DNA from: Halobacillus halophilus DSM 2266
GTDB taxonomy: Bacteria > Bacillota > Bacilli > Bacillales > Halobacillaceae
DNA length: 64,000 nt
Direction: 5' to 3'
Assembly (NCBI RefSeq): GCF_000284515.1
Contig: NC_017668.1
Span: forward strand, 2,294,001-2,358,000
Below are positions 43,981 through 53,654 of the stretch, piece after piece. Numbering within the stretch: position 1 is the first letter of the stretch; each line of letters opens with the position of its first letter. The translations under genes and the position numbers were made by a program. Under the pieces are notes generated by a model. The model worked only from the letters and a program-made list of their open reading frames with translations. It searched no databases and was not told the DNA's origin.

Positions 43981-45027
43981 TTAAATCCCTGTTTCTTTAA
44001 GAACCCTTAGCCAATTTAAGTGGGTTAATTTAGCAATATCTGCTTCCGTCCAGCTTTCACGGAGAAGCTGATCCAATAGCTTAGGCACTCCCGTCACGTC
44101 TTTGATTACGTCCGGAATCGTACAGCCGTCAAAATCAGAACCGAGTGCTATATGTTCAACGCCAATACGATCTGCAATATAATGGATATGATCTGTAATG
44201 GCTTCTAATGGGGCGCTCAGGTCCATTCTTCCATCAGTCCTTAACATATTCGCACAGAAAGTTACTCCGACCACTCCATTAGATTCTTTAATGGCATCCA
44301 GCTGTTTGTCTGTTAAGTTTCTTGTAATAGGACAGAGTTTATGAGCATTAGAGTGGGTGGCTACCAGTGGCTGTGTGGATAAGCGTGCTGTATCCCAGAA
44401 TCCTTTTTCATTCATATGGGATAAGTCAATCATTACTCCCAGCTCATTGCAGAGTCTTATAAGCTGCTTTCCTTTTTCGGTAAGCCCAGGTCCTGTATCA
44501 GGGCTAGCCGGGAAATGATAAGGAACGCCTTCTCCAAAGTTATTTGCCCGGCTCCAAACCGGCCCCAGAGACCGCAAGCCTGCTTGGTGATACACATAAA
44601 GAGAATTAAAGTCCAAATCAATCGCTTCTGCCCCTTCCATATGTATAATTCCACCGATCACATTCTTGTTCAGACAATCGCGCATCTCTTTTTCACTGCG
44701 TACAATTATGAATTGCTGCTGTGAATCTTTCTCGAGTTTAAGCATCTTTGCTAATACCTTGTTGGTATGTAATTGAGCATAGGAAGAACTAATTGGATCT
44801 GGTAAAGGCACTTGATAGCCTTTTTCCGTGAGAAATTCACTGATGGATGGAGGGCTTACCGGATTTGGAGTAAATATCGCAAAAAAACCTCCGGAGAATC
44901 CACTTTTTTGAGCTCTTATCAAATCTAAATGCCCCGCATCAGATTCTTTTAAGAAATCAAAATCACTAGTTTCATCCATATAATTTAACAACGTATCGTT
45001 ATGACCATCAATTACTTTATACTTCAT
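43981..45027 (-). CDS. Membrane dipeptidase-type peptidase (M19)
   Basis: A 348-residue renal dipeptidase-like enzyme that hydrolyses dipeptides at a binuclear zinc site. Ligands appear as DGHND near the N terminus, HMEGAE, DLSHMNEKGF and THSNAH, with HIALGSDFDG near the C terminus. There is no signal peptide, so it is cytosolic. The start overlaps the stop of the small upstream gene by one base (TAATG). Confidence 0.88.
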   Translation of the reverse strand: MKYKVIDGHNDTLLNYMDETSDFDFLKESDAGHLDLIRAQKSGFSGGFFAIFTPNPVSPPSISEFLTEKGYQVPLPDPISSSYAQLHTNKVLAKMLKLEKDSQQQFIIVRSEKEMRDCLNKNVIGGIIHMEGAEAIDLDFNSLYVYHQAGLRSLGPVWSRANNFGEGVPYHFPASPDTGPGLTEKGKQLIRLCNELGVMIDLSHMNEKGFWDTARLSTQPLVATHSNAHKLCPITRNLTDKQLDAIKESNGVVGVTFCANMLRTDGRMDLSAPLEAITDHIHYIADRIGVEHIALGSDFDGCTIPDVIKDVTGVPKLLDQLLRESWTEADIAKLTHLNWLRVLKETGI

Positions 45028-45221
45028 TAACCTTTCACCCCTTTAACGATAATTTCCACGTCTTCCTCCATTTTCCCTTCTATTAGCTTAGTCTCCAAAA
45101 AATAATTTACGTATAGTCGAATAAACCGTTTGACAAATCTTATATCTATATTACAAGATTCACTGTTTTTTACAGTCATTTTGCCATATAAGTGACAATA
45201 AGTTGCTAAATCACTTATCAA
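45027..45221 (-). CDS. Small protein coupled to the dipeptidase gene (YqzH-like, tentative)
   Basis: An open frame of 64 codons whose stop overlaps the dipeptidase start (TAATG). The C-terminal half (KRFIRLYVNYF, then GKMEEDVEIIVKGV) resembles the small helical protein YqzH found near yqkF in B. subtilis, but the match is weak. No start has a good ribosome site; ATG 45179 would give a 50-residue protein. It could be a decayed or mis-called gene. Confidence 0.4.
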   Translation of the reverse strand: MISDLATYCHLYGKMTVKNSESCNIDIRFVKRFIRLYVNYFLETKLIEGKMEEDVEIIVKGVKG

Positions 45222-45355
45222 AGAGTCTCAAACATCGAACAATGTAGAAATTTTTGTTGTTTATATTGGGTGAAAAGACGGTATATGCTAAGTACAAGTT
45301 GAATTGATCCATTAGCCATGACTCATACTTAAATTTTTCCTAGGAGGAGAAGAGA

Positions 45356-45457
45356 ATGAAAATCAATGCAGGTATCTGGTGCAAACTGACGTTTAAAGAC
45401 AAAATGATCTTGTTGAAAACCATCAGTCAACAATCTCTTGGTAAAAAAGCAGCCTAA
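45356..45457 (+). CDS. 33-residue cationic peptide of unknown function
   Basis: An ATG preceded by TAGGAGGAG at ideal spacing starts a 33-codon frame. The peptide is MKINAGIWCKLTF, then a Lys-rich amphipathic stretch, ending GKKAA. It carries a net positive charge and one Cys. A clear terminator follows 75 nt later, so this is an independent transcription unit in an otherwise empty 470-bp gap. I do not recognise a family. Confidence 0.5.
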   Translation: MKINAGIWCKLTFKDKMILLKTISQQSLGKKAA

Positions 45458-45531
45458 TGATGTCATTGAGCTAAGCCTTTTCAACTCACCCTTATTCCAA
45501 CTAATCACCTCAACAATATAATGCTCTTCAA

Positions 45532-45563
45532 AAAACCTACTACACATAAAGTAGGTTTTTTGT
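45532..45563 (+). terminator. Terminator of the small 45356 unit
   Basis: Stem AAAAACCTACT/AGTAGGTTTTT with an 8-nt loop and a T-rich tail. Confidence 0.8.
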
Positions 45564-45698
45564 TTGGATTCTATTAAAGATACTTTTAGCCTCCTATTCT
45601 GCATATTCTTATGAAAGGTCGAATAAATAATACCGGTAGACCGGATGCCCGTCTTACCGTTAATCGATCATAGGAATGATGTAAGGAGGGAAGAAAAT

Positions 45699-46853
45699 AT
45701 GAAGATTGCCATTTTCTCGGACACTTACACGCCTCAAGTCAATGGAGTATCTCGAACTCTGGAAAGATTAGTCACTCATTTGGAAAAGGAAAAAATTGAA
45801 TATCGTTTGTTTATTCCCTACTTTAAAGGTTCGCTCCCCTCTGACCATATCCGCCCTGTTCATAGCTTTCCGTTCTTCCTGTATCCTGAATGTCGACTTT
45901 CATTCCCCTGCGCACCTCGTATAAAAAAAGATCTGGAATCTTTCAAGCCCGATATTATCCATATTGCCACCCCATTCAATATGGGACTGACTGGACTATA
46001 TTATGCAAAAAAATTAAGCATTCCTATCGTAGGCTCCTACCACACGAATTTCGATCGCTATTTGGATTATTATAACCTTCAATATTTATCAAAATGGATG
46101 TGGAAATATTTAAAGTGGTTTTATAAGGATTTTCAAAGAACGTTTGTTCCTTCTTATCAAACGAGAACCGAACTAAATCTTCAAGATTTTCAAAACATAT
46201 CTATTTGGAGCAGGGGCGTGGACTGTACAAAATTCCAACCTTCCACAAATGATATAAACCTCAAAGATTACTATGATCGTAAACCCACCTTCCTATTAAC
46301 TTATGTTGGACGAGTGGCACCTGAAAAAGATTTGGACATTCTTATGGATACGGCCAGAAATCTTCCCGCTCCCTATAAAGATAAGGTTCACTGGCTAATC
46401 GTCGGAGAAGGTCCGCTACTCAAAAAACTCCAAGAGGAGAAACTTCCCAATGTAACCTTCACCGGCTATGTACACGGAAGTGAATTAGCAAACATTTATG
46501 CCACTTCCACTTTATTCATTTTTCCATCGACAACCGAAACTTTTGGAAATGTAGTTCTTGAAGCGCTTGCCTGCGGAACTCCTGTCGTAGCGTCAAAATC
46601 TGGAGGTGTTCAGGAAATTATCCAGCACGGGAAGACAGGAATCCTGTGCGAACCTAGAAACGCTACTCAAATGATTGATGCTATATGTAAGCTTCTAGCA
46701 AACCCATTAAGGATTACAGCAATGGAAAATGAAGCAAGAAAGTATGCTCTGGATCAATCCTGGGACACCATCTTCTGCAAACTCTTGAACGAATATAAAG
46801 AAGTACTCGATCAGTCCCTTTCTTCACAGGCCAAACTTAATATGCAATCTTGA
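45699..46853 (+). CDS. Glycosyltransferase, GT4 family
   Basis: A 384-residue GT-B enzyme. The N-terminal acceptor domain opens MKIAIFSDTYTPQVNGVSRT, typical of the branch with GDP-mannose mannosyltransferases and sulfolipid/glucolipid synthases. The donor domain contains YVGRVAPEKDLDIL and the E-x7-E motif in PSTTETFGNVVLEALACGTPV. It probably builds a glycolipid or surface glycan. ATG 45699 follows AAGGAGGG; the longer frame from 45645 lacks a site. Confidence 0.82.
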   Translation: MKIAIFSDTYTPQVNGVSRTLERLVTHLEKEKIEYRLFIPYFKGSLPSDHIRPVHSFPFFLYPECRLSFPCAPRIKKDLESFKPDIIHIATPFNMGLTGLYYAKKLSIPIVGSYHTNFDRYLDYYNLQYLSKWMWKYLKWFYKDFQRTFVPSYQTRTELNLQDFQNISIWSRGVDCTKFQPSTNDINLKDYYDRKPTFLLTYVGRVAPEKDLDILMDTARNLPAPYKDKVHWLIVGEGPLLKKLQEEKLPNVTFTGYVHGSELANIYATSTLFIFPSTTETFGNVVLEALACGTPVVASKSGGVQEIIQHGKTGILCEPRNATQMIDAICKLLANPLRITAMENEARKYALDQSWDTIFCKLLNEYKEVLDQSLSSQAKLNMQS

Positions 46854-46899
46854 CTAGAACAAGCTCCCTAGCATCCATGCGGGAGTTTGTTCTAGTTTA
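46854..46899 (+). terminator. Terminator after the GT4 gene
   Basis: Long stem CTAGAACAAGCTCC/GGGAGTTTGTTCTAG followed by a T-rich stretch. Confidence 0.85.
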
Positions 46900-46976
46900 C
46901 ATAATAATATTATAGTTAATTTATTTTTTATTAATATTTCTAAAAATATAAATTTTAATAATTGCTCTCTAAGTGG

Positions 46977-47006
46977 TTGTCTGTTTCAAATGTTCAGGCG
47001 TATAAT
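46977..47006 (+). promoter_or_regulatory. Sigma-A promoter of the DHA2 transporter
   Basis: TTGTCT (46977-46982) and TATAAT (47001-47006), 18-nt spacer. The imperfect dyad GATCTAGAATATTC just downstream could be an operator, but no regulator gene adjoins. Confidence 0.55.
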
Positions 47007-47050
47007 AGCAGAATTGATCTAGAATATTCCGATGAACTAGGATGATGCTT

Positions 47051-48502
47051 ATGACCACTAACCCTTATAACAAAGTACTGATCGCTGCTCTATTACTAGC
47101 AGGATCTTTTATTACTATATTAAATCAAACCTTAATGATTACAGCCATTCCCCCTATAATGGATGAGATGAATATATCGGCCAACAGCGCCCAGTGGCTC
47201 ACCACCGTGTTTATGCTTGTTAATGGAATTATGATTCCTATCAGCGCATTTTTAATTGAACGTTTTACTACCAGACAATTATTTTTGGGCGCAATGACCA
47301 TTTTTACACTCGGAACCGTAGTAGGAGGCTTAGCCCCTAACTTTGGAACTCTTCTAGTAGGCAGAGTTATTCAGTCAAGTGGCGCAGGGGTTATGCTTCC
47401 ACTTATGCAAACCGTTTTCTTAATGATTTTTCCGATCAATAAGCGCGGAGCGGCTATGGGTTATATTGGGCTTGTTATTTCTTTCGCCCCTGCCATAGGT
47501 CCAGCCCTTTCAGGCTGGGTCACAGCCGCTGCTTCTTGGAGATTGTTGTTTCTAGTAACACTTCCACTAGCACTTGTCATTACGGTGTTATCTTATTTCT
47601 TTTTACGAAACGTAACTGAACTTACTTTTCCGAAAGTAGATCCCTTATCTATTGGATTATCTTCCATTGGTTTTGGAAGTCTCCTATATGGATTTACTGT
47701 AGCTGGAAATGAGGGATGGACCAGCCCAACTGCCATTTACGTGCTTTTAATTGGCTGCATAGGACTGTTTCTATTTATAACTAGACAGTTGCGGATGGAA
47801 CACCCAATGCTTGAATTCAGGGTGTTTAAATATCCAGTGTTTACCATTTCGACCATTATAGGAATGATTGCTTTCATGGGTTTAATAGGAGTAGAAACTC
47901 TCCTCCCGCTTTATATGCAGAATATGAGGGAGTTTACCGCTTTTCAGTCTGGACTTGCTCTTCTGCCCGGAGCGATCATTAGTGGCTTTATGTCACCTCT
48001 GACTGGCAGAATCTTTGATAAAATCGGCGCAAAATTGCTTGCTCTAACAGGGTTAACCATATTAACCTCGGCTTCAGCTGCTTTTGTTTTTCTCGACATT
48101 GAAACAACCTTTGCTTCCATCACTATCCTGTATTCCATCCGTATGTTTGGCTTATCCATGGTCATGATGCCAGTTACAACTGCAGGGTTAAATCAATTGC
48201 CTCAAAAATTAATAGCGCATGGTGCTGCTATGAATAACACCATGAGGCAGGTGGCTGCTTCTGTTGGTACGGCCATCCTAGTGACCGTGATGACCACTTC
48301 CACCCAAAATGCTCAGGGAAATCCAGGGATAGATTTCCCTGGCATATATGGTGTCCGCATAGCTTTTATCGTAATCACGATGCTATCCCTTGCAGGAATA
48401 GTACTAGCTCTATTTGTTACTAAGCCTCACAAAAACGATGAGACAAAAGACTCTGTAGCTAACGATCTGCATCAAGATGATAAAGTAAAGAAACATGGCT
48501 AA
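47051..48502 (+). CDS. MFS multidrug efflux transporter, DHA2 (EmrB/QacA) family
   Basis: About 483 residues with 14 predicted helices. The MFS motif is seen as MIPISAFLIERFTTRQLF, and the antiporter motif C as GLVISFAPAIGPALSGWV. It should export drugs or lipophilic compounds by proton antiport; it is similar in layout to LmrB. Of three in-frame ATGs (47042, 47045, 47051) the last has the best spacing to AGGA. A monocistronic gene with promoter and terminator. Confidence 0.87.
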   Translation: MTTNPYNKVLIAALLLAGSFITILNQTLMITAIPPIMDEMNISANSAQWLTTVFMLVNGIMIPISAFLIERFTTRQLFLGAMTIFTLGTVVGGLAPNFGTLLVGRVIQSSGAGVMLPLMQTVFLMIFPINKRGAAMGYIGLVISFAPAIGPALSGWVTAAASWRLLFLVTLPLALVITVLSYFFLRNVTELTFPKVDPLSIGLSSIGFGSLLYGFTVAGNEGWTSPTAIYVLLIGCIGLFLFITRQLRMEHPMLEFRVFKYPVFTISTIIGMIAFMGLIGVETLLPLYMQNMREFTAFQSGLALLPGAIISGFMSPLTGRIFDKIGAKLLALTGLTILTSASAAFVFLDIETTFASITILYSIRMFGLSMVMMPVTTAGLNQLPQKLIAHGAAMNNTMRQVAASVGTAILVTVMTTSTQNAQGNPGIDFPGIYGVRIAFIVITMLSLAGIVLALFVTKPHKNDETKDSVANDLHQDDKVKKHG

Positions 48503-48510
48503 TTCCTTAA

Positions 48511-48543
48511 AAACCCACAAACTCCTTCGAGTTTGTGGGTTTT
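48511..48543. terminator. Bidirectional terminator
   Basis: Perfect 14-bp stem AAACCCACAAACTC/GAGTTTGTGGGTTT with a 4-nt loop, between the transporter and the convergent oxidase gene. Confidence 0.9.
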
Positions 48544-48544
48544 A

Positions 48545-49654
48545 TTAAAATGCGTTAGAAGGATCATAATCATCTAAGTTGATTTCTACTTGTTCTTCTG
48601 CCGCTAAACTAGCAAGAATAGATCCTACATATGGACCACTGGTCAATCCTGATGCACCTAGACCATTTGCCATCCATACGTTCGTGAGCCCCGGCACACG
48701 GCCAATAACAGGTAAAGAGCCTGGCGTGAATGGACGAAAACCAACTTTTGTTTGAATATAAGCAGCTTCAGCAAGTCCTGGAGCTACTTTTAAAGCTTTA
48801 TTTAACAGTTGATGAACCGCTCCCATCGTCACATCCGTTTCAAAATCCTCACGATTTTCTTTGGTAGCCCCAATAACCAATTTTCCGTTGTCAAAAGTCA
48901 GCATGTAGTGATTAAATGGCGGAAGCATGACTGGCCATGAGTCTGTATCCTTTTCAGGAACTTGTAAATGAACGATTTGAGCCTTTTCATACGTCACATT
49001 TGTATTTAAACCGTAAGAAGCAAATAATTGTTTAGCCCAGGCCCCATTTGTAACGATTACCTGATCTGCCTCAATATGTTCATCATCTACCAGAACCCTA
49101 GCAGAAGCATCTCCATTATGAACGAGTTGAACCTCTCCTTCATTAAAGACAGCGCCGTTCATCTCTGCTGCGGAAAGTAGAGCCTGCGAAACCGCTTCTC
49201 CATCCACTTTTGCTGCGCCACTGATATGAAGCGCTCTATAATGGTCAGCTACAGGAGGAAACATCGCTTTGGTCTGCGTAGGAGTTAGTTTTGTAATGTC
49301 TCCCATTTCCGGTGACTGCTGTCTGCGTTCCAAAGCAACCTCCATTTTTCGGTCTAATTTCTCTTCCGTATCAAAGATATTGATCGCTCCCACTTGCTTA
49401 TAACCTGTATCGGCTAATCCAAGGTTCTCCAATTCTTTAATGAGGAATGGGTAATACTTCGCGCCTTCCATTACTAAATGATACCATGCTTTATTCGAGC
49501 GGTTCGTTAACCAGGGGCATATGATTCCTGCAGCAGCCCTCGTAGCCTGTCCTTTGTCTTTACGGTCTACGATCAGAACTTCTTCCCCTCTTCTCGACAA
49601 GTGATAAGCCGTAGAGGCTCCAACTATACCTGCTCCAATAATAATATGTTTCAT
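48545..49654 (-). CDS. FAD-dependent oxidoreductase of the DAO family (YurR-like)
   Basis: A 369-residue flavoprotein. The FAD-binding Rossmann motif GAGIVGASTAYHLSRRG is at residues 7-23. The C-terminal FAD contact is PVIGRVPGLTNVWMANGLGA. Members oxidise glycine, sarcosine or D-amino acids. The similarity to B. subtilis YurR is from memory; the substrate cannot be read from sequence. A monocistronic gene. Confidence 0.8.
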   Translation of the reverse strand: MKHIIIGAGIVGASTAYHLSRRGEEVLIVDRKDKGQATRAAAGIICPWLTNRSNKAWYHLVMEGAKYYPFLIKELENLGLADTGYKQVGAINIFDTEEKLDRKMEVALERRQQSPEMGDITKLTPTQTKAMFPPVADHYRALHISGAAKVDGEAVSQALLSAAEMNGAVFNEGEVQLVHNGDASARVLVDDEHIEADQVIVTNGAWAKQLFASYGLNTNVTYEKAQIVHLQVPEKDTDSWPVMLPPFNHYMLTFDNGKLVIGATKENREDFETDVTMGAVHQLLNKALKVAPGLAEAAYIQTKVGFRPFTPGSLPVIGRVPGLTNVWMANGLGASGLTSGPYVGSILASLAAEEQVEINLDDYDPSNAF

Positions 49655-49796
49655 AATTACACCTTTTGTTGATCTGACTTATTTCCTTTATTTATTGTAT
49701 AGAATGATGACTCTGAAGTAAATTATCCATACCTTTTTAAGCAGACCTAAGTATCGGAGTTCCTTTGTATAAGTGATTAAATTCAGTACAGCTGCC

Positions 49797-49826
49797 AAAA
49801 AAATCCGTCCCCTCGGGGACGGATTT
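49797..49826 (-). terminator. Terminator after the peptide-binding protein gene
   Basis: Perfect 12-bp stem AAATCCGTCCCC/GGGGACGGATTT with T8 on the minus strand. Confidence 0.9.
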
Positions 49827-49837
49827 CTTCCTATCAT

Positions 49838-51514
49838 TTATTCACCTTCAATATAGGCATACTTATAGGTGTAATCAGGTCCCATTGGATTCGTGGTTAC
49901 CCCTTTAACATCTGGCTTCCACAGCTGTGCTCTTGCTCGCTGATAAAGGGGAGCAATAACTGCATCCTCTTTAATAAGCAGCTTCTCAGCTTCCAAAAAG
50001 GCTTCAAAACGTTCAACAGGCTTTTGAGCTAGTTCATCTCCTGCTTTTTGAATTAGAGAATCATATGCTTCACTTGAATAGCCGGTCTTATTGTTTCCTC
50101 CATCTGTTACCCATAGGTTTAAAAATGTGTTCGGATCAATATAATCTGGACCCCAGCCATAATTTTCGATGTCATAATCCATGTTCTTATCACGATCTAA
50201 ACGCACTTTAAAAGGAACACTTTCGACCTTAACTGACAAGCCGTCTAATTTTTCAAGCTGGTCTTTAATATAAGCATCCAGGTTTTTAGCAACCTCTGTA
50301 TCTCCGCCCAAATAACGGAGTTCTGCATTCTCTATGTTTAACTCTTCTTTTGCTTTTGACCAATACTCCTGTGCTTTCTTTAGATCGTGCTCCACTAATG
50401 CACCATTAATTTCCCGGAAGTCCTCTCCGGATTCAGGATGTTTCGTAAAGTTAGCAGGTACATTACCTCCAGTGGTAATTGAACCGTTATTTAAAATGAC
50501 CTCCACCATACTTTGACGATCGACTACCATCTGAATCGCCTTACGTGCATTCAAATTAGAAAGAATTTCATTTTCCTGGTTCATTTTAAGGAAGAAAATT
50601 GTTGGCTCTTCTTCGACTTTCAATTCTTTAGACGAACGATACTCGTCAACGAATTCTGAAGACAGGTTGACTCGATCTATTTCATCTGTTTGATAAAGGT
50701 TGACAGCTGCAGCCGTTTCTTTTACTACGCTTACATTAATTTCTTCTAACTGAACAGCATCTGCATCCCAGTAATCAGGATTCCTTTCAAGTTTCCATCC
50801 TTCCCCATGATTCCACTCCGTCATTACGAATGGACCATTCGAAAGAAGTCCGTCAGCTTCCAGTGCATATTGATCGCCTTTTTCTTCAACAAACTTTTGA
50901 TTTAGCGGCAGGAATGTGCCAAATGTAGTCATTGACTCAAAGTAAGGTGTTGGTTTTTCTAATGTTACTTCAAAGGTATAATCGTCTACTGCTTTCACAC
51001 CAAGCTCTTCTAGAGCCATTTCGCCCTTGGAAACGGCCTCTGCATTTTTAATTACACCACTCATCATATAAGGACCATATTCCGATCCAATTTCAGGATC
51101 AACCGCTCGTCTCCATGCATAGACAAAATCATTGGCTGTGACTGCATCTCCATTTGACCATTTAGCATCTTCTCTTAAATTGAATGTCCAGGTCAAACCA
51201 TCTTCGCTCATTTCATGATTTTTTGCTATCCCTGGTTCTGGTTTTCCATTTTCGCCTAAGCGATAAAGACCATCTTTTGTAGACCCCAGCCATTGAGAAG
51301 CCAAAGCATCAATTGTTAAGGAAGAATCCATGGTCGGTATTTCTGCTCCCTCGGAAAGGTGCAGAACCTGCTCACTGGACTTTGATGTACTATCCTCGTT
51401 ATCTTTACTGTCATCGTTACTGCTTGTTTCTGAATCATTCCCACTGGAACATGAAGCAAGGAATAGACTGGCAAGCAAAACCAGCCCTAACCATAACCAT
51501 TTAGCCTTTTTCAT
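49838..51514 (-). CDS. Oligopeptide-binding lipoprotein (OppA/DppE family)
   Basis: A 558-residue SBP family 5 lipoprotein. The lipobox LASC has Cys22, followed by a Ser/Asp-rich linker to about residue 50. Family motifs include DGLTWTFNLREDAKWSNGD and AVDDYTFEVTLEKPTPYF. It presents peptides to an ABC permease, but no opp/dpp permease genes adjoin, so it is an orphan that must share a permease encoded elsewhere. Confidence 0.88.
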   Translation of the reverse strand: MKKAKWLWLGLVLLASLFLASCSSGNDSETSSNDDSKDNEDSTSKSSEQVLHLSEGAEIPTMDSSLTIDALASQWLGSTKDGLYRLGENGKPEPGIAKNHEMSEDGLTWTFNLREDAKWSNGDAVTANDFVYAWRRAVDPEIGSEYGPYMMSGVIKNAEAVSKGEMALEELGVKAVDDYTFEVTLEKPTPYFESMTTFGTFLPLNQKFVEEKGDQYALEADGLLSNGPFVMTEWNHGEGWKLERNPDYWDADAVQLEEINVSVVKETAAAVNLYQTDEIDRVNLSSEFVDEYRSSKELKVEEEPTIFFLKMNQENEILSNLNARKAIQMVVDRQSMVEVILNNGSITTGGNVPANFTKHPESGEDFREINGALVEHDLKKAQEYWSKAKEELNIENAELRYLGGDTEVAKNLDAYIKDQLEKLDGLSVKVESVPFKVRLDRDKNMDYDIENYGWGPDYIDPNTFLNLWVTDGGNNKTGYSSEAYDSLIQKAGDELAQKPVERFEAFLEAEKLLIKEDAVIAPLYQRARAQLWKPDVKGVTTNPMGPDYTYKYAYIEGE

Positions 51515-51564
51515 TTAAAGACCCCCCATTTTCTTATTTTTATGTATTTTTACATACGGCTCAA

Positions 51565-51593
51565 ATTATACATTTTGTGGTAATAGTCTGCAA
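51565..51593 (-). promoter_or_regulatory. Sigma-A promoter of the peptide-binding protein gene
   Basis: Minus strand TTGCAG (51593-51588), 17 nt, TATAAT (51570-51565). The start codon is about 50 nt downstream. Confidence 0.7.
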
Positions 51594-52063
51594 ATTACAA
51601 AAATTAAGAAAAGATGTTTGAATTTAGCTACTATCGGAGGTTTACATAAATGGTTGTATATCTTAAGAACTATTCTCTTTATCATAAACACACTCACTAA
51701 GTCTTACGGATCCTATATGCAGACAAGGGATACCGGGACGTTAGCGGCACTTCTAGGTCTTTATACCAAAATAGACTATTTTATATAACGTCTATGAATA
51801 GTTATATATTCTTAAAGACATTACTTTTTATAAATATGAGTTTCTCACCCTTCTTTTATATTCGTCCTGATCCTTACGAAGTGAACCGGACTTACTATAA
51901 AATTAAATTCGCCGAAACCTTACCTGTTCTCATACGTATAAATAACTGTCAGGAACTCTAGTAAGTACGATTAAAGCCGAATTTTTAGGAGGTCTAAGAA
52001 TTTACTTGCATCTCTTCTCATAGTCCTGATAAAGTTACATCATTCAAGAAGGAGGATTTACTT
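51594..52063. other. Intergenic gap without recognisable genes
   Basis: An AT-rich gap of 470 bp between the divergent peptide-binding protein and sppA genes. It holds the sppA leader with a ribosome site (AAGGAGG near 52050). A 16-codon ORF at 51650 has a CGGAGG site but no other support. No repeat-element ends and no RNA fold were recognised. Confidence 0.5.
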
Positions 52064-53059
52064 ATGAATAAACGTGTAGGTGCAAGTATTATTGCAGGCG
52101 GAATTCTATTAATAGCTATTGTATTCCAAGTAATTAATGTATTCACCACTGATGAGGATGCGGAGAATATGACTTCTATGTTCTCAGGAAGTGAGAAGCC
52201 TCAGGAGAAAATCATTGAGCAGGGTTCTACTTCCAAGCGCATTGCACAAATTAATCTAGAAGGTACAATTATGAACAACCCAGGTTCTAACCCGAACCCA
52301 TTTAGTGGGGGTGGCTATCAGCACGAACAATTCTTGAAGCAATTGGAAACCATTAAAGAAGACCCTTCCATTAAAGGTGTACTTCTACATGTAAACTCAC
52401 CAGGCGGAGGAGTTTACGAAAGTGCAGAAATTCACGATAAACTCTTAGAATTAAAAGAAGCTGATAAAGAATTCTATGTTTCCATGGGAAGCATGGCTGC
52501 TTCCGGCGGTTACTATATCTCTACTCCTGCTGATCAAATTTTTGCTTCAAACGAAACGTTTACCGGATCTCTTGGGGTTATCATGGAAAACGTGAATTAC
52601 CAGGAACTGGCAAATGAGTATGGAGTCAAATTCAATACATTTAAAAGCGGTAAATATAAGGATATCATGAGTCCAACAAGAGAAATGACGGAAGAGGAAC
52701 GAGAAATCATCCAAACGCTTGTAGATGATTCATACCAAGAATTTGTCGATGTGATTTCAACTGGCCGTGATATTCCAGAGGAGCGTGTCCGAGAGCTTGC
52801 GGATGGACGAATCTATTCAGGAAAGCAAGCAGCAGAAAATGGCTTAGTGGATCAAATTGGCTTTCAGGAAGATGCCTTAAATGCGCTTAAAGAACAGATA
52901 GGCGGAAACCCGCAGGTCATTAAGTATAAGAACAGTGTCGGTTCATTCTTCAATTTACCACTAGCTAAAAGTTTCTTGCCAAATAATGAAATCCGTTATA
53001 TAGAGGAGCTCATCAGTGAACGCCAGGGACCTAAACTAATGTACTTATATAGCGAGTAA
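52064..53059 (+). CDS. sppA: Signal peptide peptidase SppA
   Basis: A 331-residue membrane-anchored serine protease with one N-terminal helix (about 7-25). It degrades leftover signal peptides and helps membrane stress tolerance. The Ser-Lys dyad is S147 (MGSMAASGGYY) and K199 (SGKYKDI), the same numbers as in B. subtilis SppA. The start has AAGAAGGAGG. It is followed by yteJ after 12 nt. Confidence 0.94.
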   Translation: MNKRVGASIIAGGILLIAIVFQVINVFTTDEDAENMTSMFSGSEKPQEKIIEQGSTSKRIAQINLEGTIMNNPGSNPNPFSGGGYQHEQFLKQLETIKEDPSIKGVLLHVNSPGGGVYESAEIHDKLLELKEADKEFYVSMGSMAASGGYYISTPADQIFASNETFTGSLGVIMENVNYQELANEYGVKFNTFKSGKYKDIMSPTREMTEEEREIIQTLVDDSYQEFVDVISTGRDIPEERVRELADGRIYSGKQAAENGLVDQIGFQEDALNALKEQIGGNPQVIKYKNSVGSFFNLPLAKSFLPNNEIRYIEELISERQGPKLMYLYSE

Positions 53060-53071
53060 GGGGGGAGTTAT

Positions 53072-53611
53072 ATGGAAACTACAGAACAGCATCCAGGTGT
53101 TAAACCACCTCTCTCTCTATTGAGAGGTCAAAAAGAGGATATCCAGAGATTACTATACGCCGGATTTTGGACACGTTTTTTTGCGTATATTATTGATTTA
53201 CTTGTGCTTTGGAGCGTAAACACAGTTGTAACTAAACCACTAATTGGTTTAGTAAATTTAGAGGGAGCAAAATTATGGATAGAGATGTTTAGTGCTTCTA
53301 ATCTGCTTACCTCCCTTCTCTTTTTCCTTTACTTCATTTTAATGACCAAGTTCTTTAGAGCAACTCTTGGAAAAATGATATTTGGTTTATCCGTCGAGTC
53401 GCTGACTGATAAACCTTTAACTAACGGACAGATATTCTTCCGCGAATGCATCGGTAGATACATTAGCATGGCTGTTTTTGGAATTCCTTATTTAGTGGTC
53501 GCTTTTACTAAAAGGCACCAGGGAATTCATGACCTATTCGCAGATACATCTGTTATTAAAAATAAATTCAGGCAACTGAATCACTTGATCGAAGATAAAT
53601 CAGACACTTAA
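53072..53611 (+). CDS. yteJ: RDD-family membrane protein YteJ
   Basis: A 179-residue membrane protein with the RDD hallmark in its first helix (GFWTRFFAYIIDLLVL) and the LGKMIFGL motif after the third. In B. subtilis sppA-yteJ is an envelope-stress operon giving resistance to some bacteriocins; the same pair here suggests the same role. Confidence 0.9.
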   Translation: METTEQHPGVKPPLSLLRGQKEDIQRLLYAGFWTRFFAYIIDLLVLWSVNTVVTKPLIGLVNLEGAKLWIEMFSASNLLTSLLFFLYFILMTKFFRATLGKMIFGLSVESLTDKPLTNGQIFFRECIGRYISMAVFGIPYLVVAFTKRHQGIHDLFADTSVIKNKFRQLNHLIEDKSDT

Positions 53612-53613
53612 TA

Positions 53614-53654
53614 AACAATAAATCCGGTCCCTGAAGGGTACCGGATTTATTGTT
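53614..53654. terminator. Terminator after yteJ
   Basis: Stem AACAATAAATCCGGT/ACCGGATTTATTGTT plus CCC/GGG, loop four bases; suits both flanking convergent genes. Confidence 0.85.

Noticed and set aside
45329-45604. 91-codon minus-strand frame opposite the 33-residue peptide gene
   Set aside because: Spans a terminator and lacks initiation signals.
51650-51700. 16-codon frame with a CGGAGG site in the oppA-like/sppA gap
   Set aside because: Too short and without terminator or composition evidence to separate it from chance.
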